A stretch of DNA of 7,199 nucleotides, from the NCBI GenBank assembly GCA_902363045.1, contig CABIYX010000058.1, forward strand, positions 1-7,199, given 5' to 3'. Below the pieces are notes generated by a model that had not been told where the DNA came from, made no database searches, and saw only the letters and a program-made list of their open reading frames with translations. Each line of letters opens with the position of its first letter. Position 1 is the first letter of the stretch. Positions 1 through 7,199 of the stretch are shown piece after piece. This stretch comes from Clostridiales bacterium. GTDB lineage: Bacteria; Bacillota; Clostridia; Oscillospirales; Oscillospiraceae. The translations under genes were made by a program, and so were the position numbers.

Positions 1-94
1 CTCTCATTCTAACAGCTTTGGCAACGATGCGGAAAAAGACACGGCTGGCTGCCGTGCCTTAGACCGTAAATACATTGTAATAGGAGGGGACGCC
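1..94. other. Upstream region, no assignable gene
   Basis: No gene can be named here. In one forward frame a short tail runs from the window edge to a TAG at 60-62 and could be the last codons of an upstream gene, but the roughly 19 residues match no family I recognise. The frame that is in phase with the next gene is open from the left edge (about 31 codons without a stop), so an N-terminal extension cannot be formally excluded. A strong ribosome binding site just before the GTG at 95 argues against it. A small perfect hairpin (CACGGC / GCCGTG, 40-45 and 51-56, loop of 5) is present; it has no T-tract and is not called a terminator. Confidence 0.4.
82..89 (+). promoter_or_regulatory. Ribosome binding site setting the GTG start at 95
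   Basis: AGGAGGGG lies five bases before the GTG at 95. It is the main reason for choosing this GTG, because the reading frame stays open upstream to the edge of the window. Confidence 0.8.
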
Positions 95-1282
95 GTGCGG
101 ACCCTATTCTCTCCACTCCATGAGTTTTTCAAAAAGGGAGACCTGGTGCTCCTGTCCCTCTGTCTGCTGACCAGCGGCTTTGGTGTGGCACTGATCTTCT
201 CCGCCACCCGGTACAACCAGAACAACCGTCCGGTGGCCATCCAGTGTATCGCCATTTTCCTGGGCGTCGCGGTCTATTTGCTGTGTACCTTTGTGGACTT
301 TCAGCTGTTTGTGGAAAAAAACTGGAAGTGGCTCTTTGGGGGCAGCGTATTCTTCCTGCTCCTGCTGCTCACCCCCCTGGGCAACGACCACAACTCGGGG
401 AACCTGAACTGGCTGGACATCCCGGGCTTCCCCATGGAGATCCAACCCAACGAGATCATCAAGGTCCCCTTTATCCTCCTCCTGTCCCTTCAGATCACCA
501 AGATACAGGACCGCGGCCAGAGCATCAGTTCCCTCCCCTCCCTGATCCAGATTGGCGGCCACGCGGCCTTTATGCTGGCCCTGATCGCCGGGATCTGCGG
601 CGACATGGGGATGTGTGTGGTCTATCTGTTTATTTTCGCCGTCATGGCCTGGGGCGCCGGAGTCAAAAAACGCTGGTTTTTGCTGGCGGGCAGCGCCATC
701 GTCATCGGCTTTTCTGTGCTTTGGATCTTCATTCTGCCCAACACAGCGGCCTGGGACAGCCTGTACCTAGTCAAGCGCTTCCGGGTGCTGTTCGACCACT
801 CCTTCGATCCCCAGGGGATCGGCTTTCAGCAGACCCGGTCCATCCTGGCTCTGGGCTCCGGACAGGTATTCGGCAAGGGCTATCTGCACGGGAGCATGAC
901 CCAGTCCGGGCACGCCTCTACCCTCCCTGCCCGGCACACCGATTTCATCTTTGCCGTCTGCGGCGAGGAGCTGGGCATGGTGGGCTGCCTGGCCCTGCTC
1001 CTTTTGCTGGCGCTTGTCATCCTCCGCTGCCTTTGGGTGGCACGGAACGCCAGTTCCCCCTTCCATGCCTATGTGGCCGTTGGGATGGCCGGGATGCTCA
1101 TCATTCAGATCGCCGCCAACGTGGGGATGTGCCTGTTCATCTTCCCTGTGATGGGGCTCACCCTGCCCTTTGTCAGCTATGGCGGCTCCTCCATCCTTAC
1201 CCTATACGCCGCCATGGGTATTGTATCCAGCATCAAGGCCAGGGCCCTCCCCAGCTGGCTGAGGGACCGGGCCATCCAGTGA
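95..1282 (+). CDS. rodA: SEDS-family peptidoglycan glycosyltransferase, RodA/FtsW/SpoVE type
   Basis: This is an integral membrane protein of 395 residues, the normal size for the RodA/FtsW/SpoVE family. These proteins polymerise lipid II into glycan strands together with a class B penicillin-binding protein. About ten hydrophobic segments are visible. Family landmarks are W106 in NLNWLDI, the QPNE motif at 117-120 (usually QPSE), a GDMG motif at 169-172, and the HTDFIFAV...GEELG block at 281-294. D283 in that block corresponds, as I recall the family, to the essential acidic residue of RodA. The GLTLPFVSYGGSS motif ends at 366. The GKGYLHGSMTQ stretch before HTDFIF is closer to RodA than to FtsW, but the subtype is an inference. 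The GTG start is fixed by the site at 82-89. The next gene begins 22 bases downstream, so the two are probably cotranscribed. Whether it serves elongation, division or sporulation cannot be told from sequence alone. Confidence 0.9.
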   Translation: MRTLFSPLHEFFKKGDLVLLSLCLLTSGFGVALIFSATRYNQNNRPVAIQCIAIFLGVAVYLLCTFVDFQLFVEKNWKWLFGGSVFFLLLLLTPLGNDHNSGNLNWLDIPGFPMEIQPNEIIKVPFILLLSLQITKIQDRGQSISSLPSLIQIGGHAAFMLALIAGICGDMGMCVVYLFIFAVMAWGAGVKKRWFLLAGSAIVIGFSVLWIFILPNTAAWDSLYLVKRFRVLFDHSFDPQGIGFQQTRSILALGSGQVFGKGYLHGSMTQSGHASTLPARHTDFIFAVCGEELGMVGCLALLLLLALVILRCLWVARNASSPFHAYVAVGMAGMLIIQIAANVGMCLFIFPVMGLTLPFVSYGGSSILTLYAAMGIVSSIKARALPSWLRDRAIQ

Positions 1283-1290
1283 ACCGGTTC

Positions 1291-1297
1291 AAGGAGG
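1291..1297 (+). promoter_or_regulatory. Ribosome binding site setting the TTG start at 1305
   Basis: AAGGAGG lies seven bases before TTG 1305. The nearby ATG at 1318 is in another frame and is followed at once by TGA, so the TTG is the plausible start. Confidence 0.75.
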
Positions 1298-1304
1298 AAG
1301 CATT

Positions 1305-2669
1305 TTGGATCTGTCCCATGTGACCGCCCGCCAGAGGGCCTATTTCCGCTCCGGCGCCACCCTGCCCCTCCCCGCCCGGCGGCGCGCTTTGGAAGCGCTG
1401 CTCCGGGGGCTGGCAGACCGGGAGGACGCCCTGCTCGCCGCCCTGGAGGCGGACCTGGGCAAGCCGCCCATGGAGGGCTATATGACGGAGCTCGGCCTGG
1501 TACGGGAGGAGCTGCGGTTCCACCTGAAGCATCTGGCCCGCTGGGCCCGCCCCCTGCGCGTCCCCACCCCGCTGGCCCACTTCCCGGCCCGGAGCACGGT
1601 CCGCCCGGAGCCCTACGGCTCTGTGCTCATCCTGTCCCCCTGGAACTACCCGGTCCAGCTGTCCCTGATGCCCCTGATCGGCGCCTTGTCCGCCGGAAAC
1701 TGCGCGGTGCTCAAGCCGTCGGCCTACGCCCCCGCCTGCTCCCGGGCGCTGGCGGAGCTGATCGGCCAGTGCCTGCCGCTGGAGCTGGCCGCTGTGGTGG
1801 AGGGAGGCCGCGCGGAGAATCAAGTTTTGCTGGACCTGCCCTTCGACTATATTTTTTTCACCGGAAGTCCCTCTGTGGGCCGCTTTGTCATGGAGCGGGC
1901 CGCCGCCCGCCTCACCCCGGTGACCCTGGAGCTGGGTGGAAAGAGCCCGGTGATCGTGGCCGGCGACGCGGATCTGCCCCTGGCCGCCCGGCGGATCCTC
2001 TTCGGAAAGCTGCTCAACGCGGGTCAGACCTGCGTGGCCCCCGACTATGTTCTGGCCCAGAGGGACGTGCTCCCGGAGCTGATCCGTCTGCTCCAAAAGG
2101 AGCTGGCGGGACAGCTGGGCGAGGACCCGCTCTCCTGCCCCGGCTATCCACGCATCGTCAACGCCGCCCACCTCCGCCGTCTGGAGGGCCTGCTGGAGGG
2201 CTGTCAGGTGCTCTGCGGCGGACAGACCGGCGGCGGCCGGATGGCCCCCGCCCTGGTCCTGCCCTCCTCTCCAGACGCCCCGGTGATGCGGGAGGAGATT
2301 TTTGGCCCGATCCTGCCCCTGCTTCCCTTTGACACATTGGAGGAGGCAATTTCTTTTGTCCAGGACAGGCCCCGCTCCCTGGCCCTCTACCTCTTCACCA
2401 AAAGCCGGTCCGTGGAGCGGGAGGTCCTGGCCCGGATCCCCTTCGGCGGCGGCTGTGTCAATGACACGGTGGTACACCTCTCCACCCCCTATCTTCCCTT
2501 CGGCGGCGTGGGGGCCAGCGGCATGGGGAGCTACCACGGCCGGGCCAGCTTTGAGACCTTCTCCCATACCAAAAGCATTTTGGACAAGGGCGGATGGCCC
2601 GACCTGCCCATTCGATACCGGCCGTACGCCCCCTGGAAGGAGAAGCTGCTGCGGAAATTTCTCCTTTGA
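1305..2669 (+). CDS. NAD(P)-dependent aldehyde dehydrogenase, class 3 (fatty aldehyde) type
   Basis: This is a complete 454-residue member of the ALDH superfamily, which oxidises aldehydes to carboxylic acids with NAD(P)+. The full active-site set is visible: PWNYP at 112-116 with N114 (oxyanion hole), LKPS with K137 (cofactor binding), FTGS at 185-188, LELGGK with general-base E209, GQTC with nucleophile C243, EEIFGP at 330-335, NDTVVH at 386-391 and PFGGVGASGMG from about 398. The short N-terminus before the PWNYP block, total length near 450 and basic C-terminal tail (WKEKLLRKFLL) resemble class 3/fatty aldehyde dehydrogenases (YwdH-like) rather than the roughly 490-residue class 1/2 enzymes. 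Nothing suggests inactivation. The TTG start is fixed by the AAGGAGG at 1291. It lies 22 bases after the SEDS gene and likely shares its transcript, though no functional link is evident. The substrate cannot be read from the sequence; medium- or long-chain aldehydes are a family-based guess. Confidence 0.93.
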   Translation: MDLSHVTARQRAYFRSGATLPLPARRRALEALLRGLADREDALLAALEADLGKPPMEGYMTELGLVREELRFHLKHLARWARPLRVPTPLAHFPARSTVRPEPYGSVLILSPWNYPVQLSLMPLIGALSAGNCAVLKPSAYAPACSRALAELIGQCLPLELAAVVEGGRAENQVLLDLPFDYIFFTGSPSVGRFVMERAAARLTPVTLELGGKSPVIVAGDADLPLAARRILFGKLLNAGQTCVAPDYVLAQRDVLPELIRLLQKELAGQLGEDPLSCPGYPRIVNAAHLRRLEGLLEGCQVLCGGQTGGGRMAPALVLPSSPDAPVMREEIFGPILPLLPFDTLEEAISFVQDRPRSLALYLFTKSRSVEREVLARIPFGGGCVNDTVVHLSTPYLPFGGVGASGMGSYHGRASFETFSHTKSILDKGGWPDLPIRYRPYAPWKEKLLRKFLL

Positions 2670-2775
2670 AAAAAATTTTTCTTCCGAAGAAGGAAATTCG
2701 CCTTGTTTTGCGTATATGGTATATGTAGAAAGTTGACCAGAGACGTACACCCATCCGGGAAGGAGGCGTTTTCCC
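2670..2775 (+). promoter_or_regulatory. AT-rich intergenic region, possible promoter for the dgt-like gene
   Basis: The first 60 or so bases are strikingly AT-rich against GC-rich surroundings, including an A7T5 run right after the aldehyde dehydrogenase stop. A weak extended -10-like element, TG-G-TATATG, is at 2717-2725. The best -35-like hexamer at the usual spacing is TTCGCC at 2697-2702, a poor match. Imperfect pairing between TCCTT (2662-2666) and AAGGA (2690-2694) could form a hairpin across the stop codon, but no T-tract follows, so I call no terminator. A promoter here is an inference from composition and gap length. AAGGAGG at 2760-2766 is the ribosome binding site of the next gene. 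Confidence 0.35.
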
Positions 2776-3780
2776 ATGGAGCTTCGACAGCAGCGGGAGC
2801 AGCTGGAGGAGACGTTCCTCTCCCCGCACGCCTGCCGGGCCGCGCAAACCAGAGGCCGGGTCCGTCCGGAGGCGGAGTGCGGGCTGCGCACCTGCTTTCA
2901 GCGGGATACCGACCGCATCGTGTACAGCAAGGCGTTCCGCCGCCTCAAGCACAAGACCCAGGTGTTTCTTCAGCCCCAGGGGGACCACTACCGCACCCGC
3001 ATGACCCACACCCTGGAGGTCAGCCGCATCGCCCGCACCATCGCCCGGGCCCTCGCTTTGAATGAGGACCTGACGGAGGCCATCGCCTTGGGCCACGATC
3101 TGGGCCACACCCCCTTCGGCCACGCCGGGGAGCGCCTGCTCAACGAGCTGATGACCGGCGGCTTCGCCCACTACCGGCAGTCCCTCCGGGTGGTGGACCG
3201 CCTGGAGAAGGACGGAGCGGGCCTGAACCTGACCTGGGAGGTGCGCAACGGCATCGTCTGCCACACCAGGGGACAGCAGGCCGCCACGCTGGAGGGGCAA
3301 GTAGTCCGTCTGGCCGACCAGATCGCCTATATCAACCACGATATTGAGGACGCGCTCCGGGGAGGCGTCATCTACCCCATGGACATTCCCCTGGAGGTCT
3401 CCAGCATTCTGGGCTTTACCCACGGAGAGCGGATCAACGCCCTGGTGCTGGATGTGATCCGGTCCAGCCGGGATCAGGACTCCATCCGGCAGTCCGAGGA
3501 GGTCGGGCAGGCCATGGCCGTCCTGCGGGAATTCATGTTTGAAAGCGTCTATACCAACCCCCTGGCCAAGGGGGAGGAAGGAAAAGCCCAGGAGATGCTC
3601 CGCCGACTGTTCGATTACTACCGCCGCGACCCGGACGCCCTCCCCGCCGACTTTCAGGAGATCCGCCTGGAGGAGGGCGTGGACCGCGCGGTCTGCGACT
3701 ACATCGCCGGCATGACCGATCCCTTTGCCATTGAGCAGTTCAGCAGGCTGTTTATTCCTACCGCCTGGTCCGTCAAATAG
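2776..3780 (+). CDS. dgt: HD-domain deoxyguanosinetriphosphate triphosphohydrolase-like protein
   Basis: This 334-residue protein is of the short bacterial dGTPase-like type (COG0232). Family enzymes hydrolyse dGTP or other dNTPs to the deoxynucleoside plus triphosphate and so influence dNTP pools. The metal-binding HD signature is complete: H78 in RMTHTLEV, H107-D108 in GHDLGHTPFGHAGE (106-119, which also carries H111 and H116), and D181 in LADQIAYINHDIED. The N-terminal FQRDTDRIVYSKAFRRLKHKTQVF block and GDHYRTR (69-75) are also typical. The ATG start has AAGGAGG nine bases upstream. E. coli Dgt is much longer (about 500 residues), so true substrate preference is uncertain. In clostridia this gene is commonly found just before dnaG-rpoD, as here, which suits a role tied to replication. 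No convincing terminator separates it from dnaG, so read-through is possible. Confidence 0.93.
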   Translation: MELRQQREQLEETFLSPHACRAAQTRGRVRPEAECGLRTCFQRDTDRIVYSKAFRRLKHKTQVFLQPQGDHYRTRMTHTLEVSRIARTIARALALNEDLTEAIALGHDLGHTPFGHAGERLLNELMTGGFAHYRQSLRVVDRLEKDGAGLNLTWEVRNGIVCHTRGQQAATLEGQVVRLADQIAYINHDIEDALRGGVIYPMDIPLEVSSILGFTHGERINALVLDVIRSSRDQDSIRQSEEVGQAMAVLREFMFESVYTNPLAKGEEGKAQEMLRRLFDYYRRDPDALPADFQEIRLEEGVDRAVCDYIAGMTDPFAIEQFSRLFIPTAWSVK

Positions 3781-3796
3781 GGGCCGGCGATGGGGA

Positions 3797-3814
3797 CCCA
3801 TCCGTATGGATGGG
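3797..3814 (+). repeat. Inverted repeat 1 in the dgt-dnaG gap
   Basis: CCCATCC (3797-3803) and GGATGGG (3808-3814) form a perfect 7-bp stem with a four-base loop, GTAT. It begins 16 bases after the dgt stop codon. Confidence 0.75.
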
Positions 3815-3831
3815 GCGCGCGCATCGCGTAC

Positions 3832-3856
3832 AAGGTTTTGCCAAAGGCAAAACCTT
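3832..3856 (+). repeat. Inverted repeat 2 in the dgt-dnaG gap (11-bp stem)
   Basis: AAGGTTTTGCC (3832-3842) and GGCAAAACCTT (3846-3856) form a perfect 11-bp stem closed by an AAA loop. CGC (3825-3827) and GCG (3858-3860) could extend the helix across a small internal loop. The downstream bases are TGCGC, not a T-run, so terminator function is not supported. Confidence 0.85.
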
Positions 3857-3862
3857 TGCGCA

Positions 3863-3881
3863 GGGCGAATTGACTTCGCCC
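3863..3881 (+). repeat. Inverted repeat 3 in the dgt-dnaG gap
   Basis: GGGCGAA (3863-3869) and TTCGCCC (3875-3881) form a perfect 7-bp stem with a five-base loop, TTGAC. It starts only six bases after repeat 2. Its loop and the first base of its right arm contain the TTGACT hexamer. Confidence 0.8.
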
Positions 3882-3903
3882 GAGCATTTAAAATCCTCAG
3901 GGC

Positions 3904-3927
3904 TCCCACGGGGCCTGACCCGTGGGA
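3904..3927 (+). repeat. Inverted repeat 4 in the dgt-dnaG gap (9-bp stem)
   Basis: TCCCACGGG (3904-3912) and CCCGTGGGA (3919-3927) form a perfect 9-bp stem with loop GCCTGA. GGC (3901-3903) and GCC (3931-3933) may add an outer clamp. It ends 27 bases before the dnaG ribosome binding site and has no T-tract. Confidence 0.82.
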
Positions 3928-3954
3928 ACGGCCTGCCCTCGTGATCCCGATTTG

Positions 3955-3962
3955 AAAGGAGG
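3955..3962 (+). promoter_or_regulatory. Ribosome binding site setting the dnaG TTG start at 3970
   Basis: AAAGGAGG lies seven bases before TTG 3970. An in-frame GTG at 3922 would give 16 extra residues with no resemblance to any primase, lies inside hairpin 4 and has no such site. The TTG gives the typical primase N-terminus, [10 protein letters not shown]. Confidence 0.85.
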
Positions 3963-3969
3963 AAGTCTT

Positions 3970-5726
3970 TTGGCCATTCCGGACCGCTTTTTGGACGAGC
4001 TGATCGCCCGCACCGACATCGTGGACCTGGTCTCGGAGTCGGTCCGACTCACGAAAAAGGGCCGAAATTACTGGGGACTGTGCCCCTTTCACAGTGAAAA
4101 GACCCCCTCCTTTTCCGTGTCGGCCGACAAGCAGATCTATAAATGCTTCGGCTGCGGCAAGGGGGGCGGAGCTATCAACTTTGTGATGGAGCTGGACAAC
4201 CTCCCCTTTCGGGACGCGGTGGCCCTTCTGGCCAAGCGGGCTGGGCTGGAGGTGCCGGACAGCGGCTATTCCGCCGGAGCCAAGGAGCGCCGTGAGAAGC
4301 TGCTGGCCATCAACAAGCAGGCCGCCCGCGCCTTTCACCGCTGGCTGTACGCCCCGGAGGGGGTGGAGGGGCTGGCCTATTTGCAGCGGCGCGGCCTGTC
4401 CCGCCGGACCCTCACCAGCTTCGGCCTGGGCTTTGCTCCCAACCGCTGGGACGCCCTGATCCAGGAGCTGGGACAGCAGGGCTATGACAAGCGGGACCTG
4501 CTGGACGCCGGTCTGGCGGTGAACAATCAGGACGGCCGGATCTATGACCGGTTCCGGAACCGGGTCATGTTCCCTATCATCGACATCCGGGGCGAGGTCA
4601 TCGGCTTCGGCGGCCGGGTGATGGACGACTCCACCCCCAAGTACCTCAATTCCCCGGACACCCCGGTGTACAACAAGAGCCGCAACGTGTTCGCCCTGAA
4701 CATCGCCAAAAAGTCCAAGGCAGGCCGGGTCATCCTGACGGAGGGGTATATGGATACCATCTCCCTCCATCAGGCGGGCTTTGACAGCGCGGTGGCCTCT
4801 CTTGGCACCTCCCTGACCCCGGAGCACGCCCAGCTGCTCTCCCGCTACTTCCCCGAGGCCATCATCGCCTACGACGGGGACGGAGCCGGTGTCTCGGCGG
4901 CCCAGCGGGCCATTCCCCTGCTGGAGCGGGCCGGGATGAAGGTGCGCGTCCTGCGGATAACGGGGGCCAAGGACCCGGATGAGTTCATCAAGCAGTACGG
5001 ACGGGACGCCTTCCTCCGGCTGCTGGACCAGAGCGAGAACCAGGTGGACTACCGCCTGGAGCAGATCCGGAAAAAATACGACCTGAGCGACGACAGCCAA
5101 AAGGTGGGTTTTCTTCAGGAGGCTGCCCAGCTCCTCTCCTCCCTGCCCAGTGCGGTGGAGCGGGAAATCTATGGCCGGCACGCCGCCGAGACGGCGGGGG
5201 TCTCGCCGGAGGCGGTGGCCCAGGAGGTCAAGAAGGCCTTCCAGCGCCGCCTGAGAAAGGAACAAAAGCAGCAGGAGCGCCGGGATCTCACTCCGGCCAT
5301 CCAGTTCCAGCCCAGGGCACGGGGGCTGCGGTATGAAAACATCCGCTCCGCCCGGGCGGAGGAGGGTGTGCTCCGGCTGCTGCTGATAGACCCCTCCCTT
5401 CACCGGGAGCTGACCCAGCTGAGGCCGGAGGAGTTCTCCTCCCCCCTGCTGGGCAAGGCATACGCCCTGCTGCTCCGGCGGGCGGAGGAGGGGCTGTCCA
5501 CCCAGCTGTCCCTGCTGGCGGGCGAACTCACCAGCGAGGAAATGGACCACCTGACTCAGGTGGCCAGCGCCCCGGAATCCATGGCCAACAGCCGCCAATC
5601 CCTGGCTGATTACATAGCCGTGATCCGCGCAGAAGCCATCAAGCGGAGCGGCGCCAGCGAGAATGACCTTCTTCTGGCCGCACAGCGCAGTAATTTGGAA
5701 AAGAAAGCATATATGGAGGAGAAACC

Positions 5727-5730
<4 letters not shown>
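3970..5730 (+). CDS. dnaG: DNA primase DnaG
   Basis: This is the replicative primase that makes RNA primers for Okazaki fragments and works with the DnaB-type helicase at the fork. From TTG 3970 it has 586 residues, within the usual 580-605 range. Three parts are visible. The first is an N-terminal CHC2 zinc-binding domain with C38, H41, C59 and C62 (CPFH ... CFGC). The second is the catalytic RNA polymerase core, with the basic [12 protein letters not shown] block (about 192-203), GFGGRV (212-217) and [10 protein letters not shown], then the TOPRIM motifs TEGYMD (E258, D262) and AYDGDGAG (D302, D304) and the DPDEF block near 335. The third is a C-terminal region of roughly 455-586, more variable, where the helicase-binding domain is expected. 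All expected metal and zinc ligands are present. The TTG start replaces the usual ATG and may lower translation. Its TGA (5728-5730) overlaps the rpoD ATG, indicating one transcript and translational coupling. Confidence 0.97.
5715..5720 (+). promoter_or_regulatory. Ribosome binding site of rpoD inside the end of dnaG
   Basis: GGAGGA lies six bases before ATG 5727 and within the last dnaG codons. The dnaG stop and rpoD start share ATGA (5727-5730), so ribosomes ending dnaG can restart directly on rpoD. Confidence 0.8.
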
Positions 5731-7082
<1,352 letters not shown>

Positions 7083-7095
7083 AGCAACACCAAAA

Positions 7096-7121
7096 GCGGC
7101 AGGCCCAAACGGGTCTGCTGC
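7096..7121 (+). repeat. Hairpin after rpoD, no T-tract
   Basis: GCGGCAGGCCC (7096-7106) pairs with GGGTCTGCTGC (7111-7121) over 11 positions, two of them G-U, closed by an AAAC loop. It starts 14 bases after the rpoD stop and is followed by ATCTGG rather than T-residues. It is therefore not a Rho-independent terminator by itself; it may protect the mRNA 3' end or act with the terminator that follows. Confidence 0.7.
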
Positions 7122-7133
7122 ATCTGGTAAGCT

Positions 7134-7174
7134 AAAAGTAGACACTCACAAAGCGGGTGAGTGTCTACTTTTTT
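7134..7174 (+). terminator. Rho-independent terminator of the dnaG-rpoD transcript
   Basis: GTAGACACTCAC (7138-7149) and GTGAGTGTCTAC (7157-7168) form a perfect 12-bp stem with loop AAAGCGG. AAAA (7134-7137) pairs with the first four bases of a six-T run (7169-7174). The A-run on the left means the same structure could also terminate transcription arriving from the opposite strand. It ends the operon about 50 bases after the rpoD stop. Confidence 0.95.
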
Positions 7175-7199
7175 ATATCTGTTAAAATAGGAATAGAGG
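7175..7199. other. Window end after the terminator
   Basis: This is a short AT-rich tail with no gene. It may belong to the promoter region of a following gene, but it is too short to judge. Confidence 0.3.

Larger units (their letters stand above)
3781..3969 (+). promoter_or_regulatory. dgt-dnaG intergenic region with clustered hairpins
   Basis: This 189-base stretch carries four perfect inverted repeats in a row (listed separately), covering most of 3797-3927, then the dnaG ribosome binding site. None of the hairpins is followed by a T-run, so none is a standard Rho-independent terminator. A TTGACT hexamer (3870-3875) and TAAAAT (3889-3894) resemble -35 and -10 elements, but the 13-base spacing is too short for a normal sigma-A promoter. 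The region may be a structured leader of dnaG-rpoD or an intergenic repeat element; sequence alone does not decide. Confidence 0.5.

Noticed and set aside
40..56. Terminator of an upstream gene
   Set aside because: The 6-bp stem is perfect but is followed by CCTTA rather than a T-run.
244..1323. Second forward frame of 359 codons inside the SEDS gene
   Set aside because: It is rich in P, G, R and H without hydrophobic segments. The overlapping frame encodes a clear membrane protein with family motifs.
2656..2698. Terminator after the aldehyde dehydrogenase
   Set aside because: Only an imperfect, bulged AT-rich stem can be drawn and no T-run follows it.
1233..2891. Minus-strand open frame of 552 codons opposite the aldehyde dehydrogenase
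   Set aside because: It is a mirror of the GC-biased coding strand, spans the intergenic gap and has no domain signature.
3797..3927. CRISPR-like array
   Set aside because: The four inverted repeats differ in sequence and there are no direct repeats with regular spacers.
3725..3955. Small forward frame of 76 codons across the dgt-dnaG gap
   Set aside because: It overlaps the end of dgt, has no good ribosome binding site, and its codons run through the inverted repeats. It is better explained as non-coding.
3922..3969. Upstream GTG start for dnaG at 3922
   Set aside because: It adds 16 residues unlike any primase, sits in a hairpin arm and lacks a ribosome binding site. TTG 3970 has AAAGGAGG and yields the family N-terminus.
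2458..5598. Very long open frame on the minus strand (1046 codons)
   Set aside because: It lies antisense to part of the aldehyde dehydrogenase, all of dgt and most of dnaG, and crosses the intergenic gaps. Its composition is low-complexity (G, L, Q and H rich) with no family motif. It is a by-product of GC-rich codon use in the real genes.

Overview
The window is a stretch of housekeeping genes, all on the + strand, from a GC-rich low-GC-phylum bacterium (Firmicutes/Bacillota, class Clostridia). The likely source is an Oscillospiraceae-type gut anaerobe such as the Flavonifractor/Lawsonibacter/Oscillibacter group. This rests on three things: strong AGGAGG ribosome binding sites before every gene, frequent GTG/TTG starts, and the clostridial gene order dGTPase-like gene, dnaG, rpoD. 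The genus is an inference from style and gene order, not from a marker gene.

Layout. Positions 1-94 hold no gene I can name. A SEDS-family peptidoglycan polymerase (RodA/FtsW type, 95-1282, GTG start) comes first. After 22 bases follows a class-3-like aldehyde dehydrogenase (1305-2669, TTG start), probably on the same transcript. An AT-rich 106-base gap (2670-2775) then leads into an HD-domain dGTP triphosphohydrolase-like gene (2776-3780). Next is a 189-base gap (3781-3969) with four strong hairpins in a row. DNA primase dnaG follows (3970-5730, TTG start), and its stop overlaps the ATG of the primary sigma factor rpoD (5727-7082) by four bases. After rpoD come an 11-bp hairpin without a T-tract and then a very clear Rho-independent terminator (7134-7174).

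Functionally, the first gene serves cell wall synthesis. The dgt/dnaG/rpoD part is a macromolecular synthesis cluster joining dNTP pool control, primer synthesis for replication, and general transcription initiation. The aldehyde dehydrogenase has no obvious functional link to its neighbours.

I found no mobile element, CRISPR array, tRNA or rRNA, and nothing that looks like a new multi-gene system. The most interesting non-coding item is the hairpin cluster before dnaG, which could be a dispersed repeat or a structured leader. Secondary points are the extended N-terminus and linker insertion in RpoD, the non-ATG starts, and the two-hairpin 3' end after rpoD.
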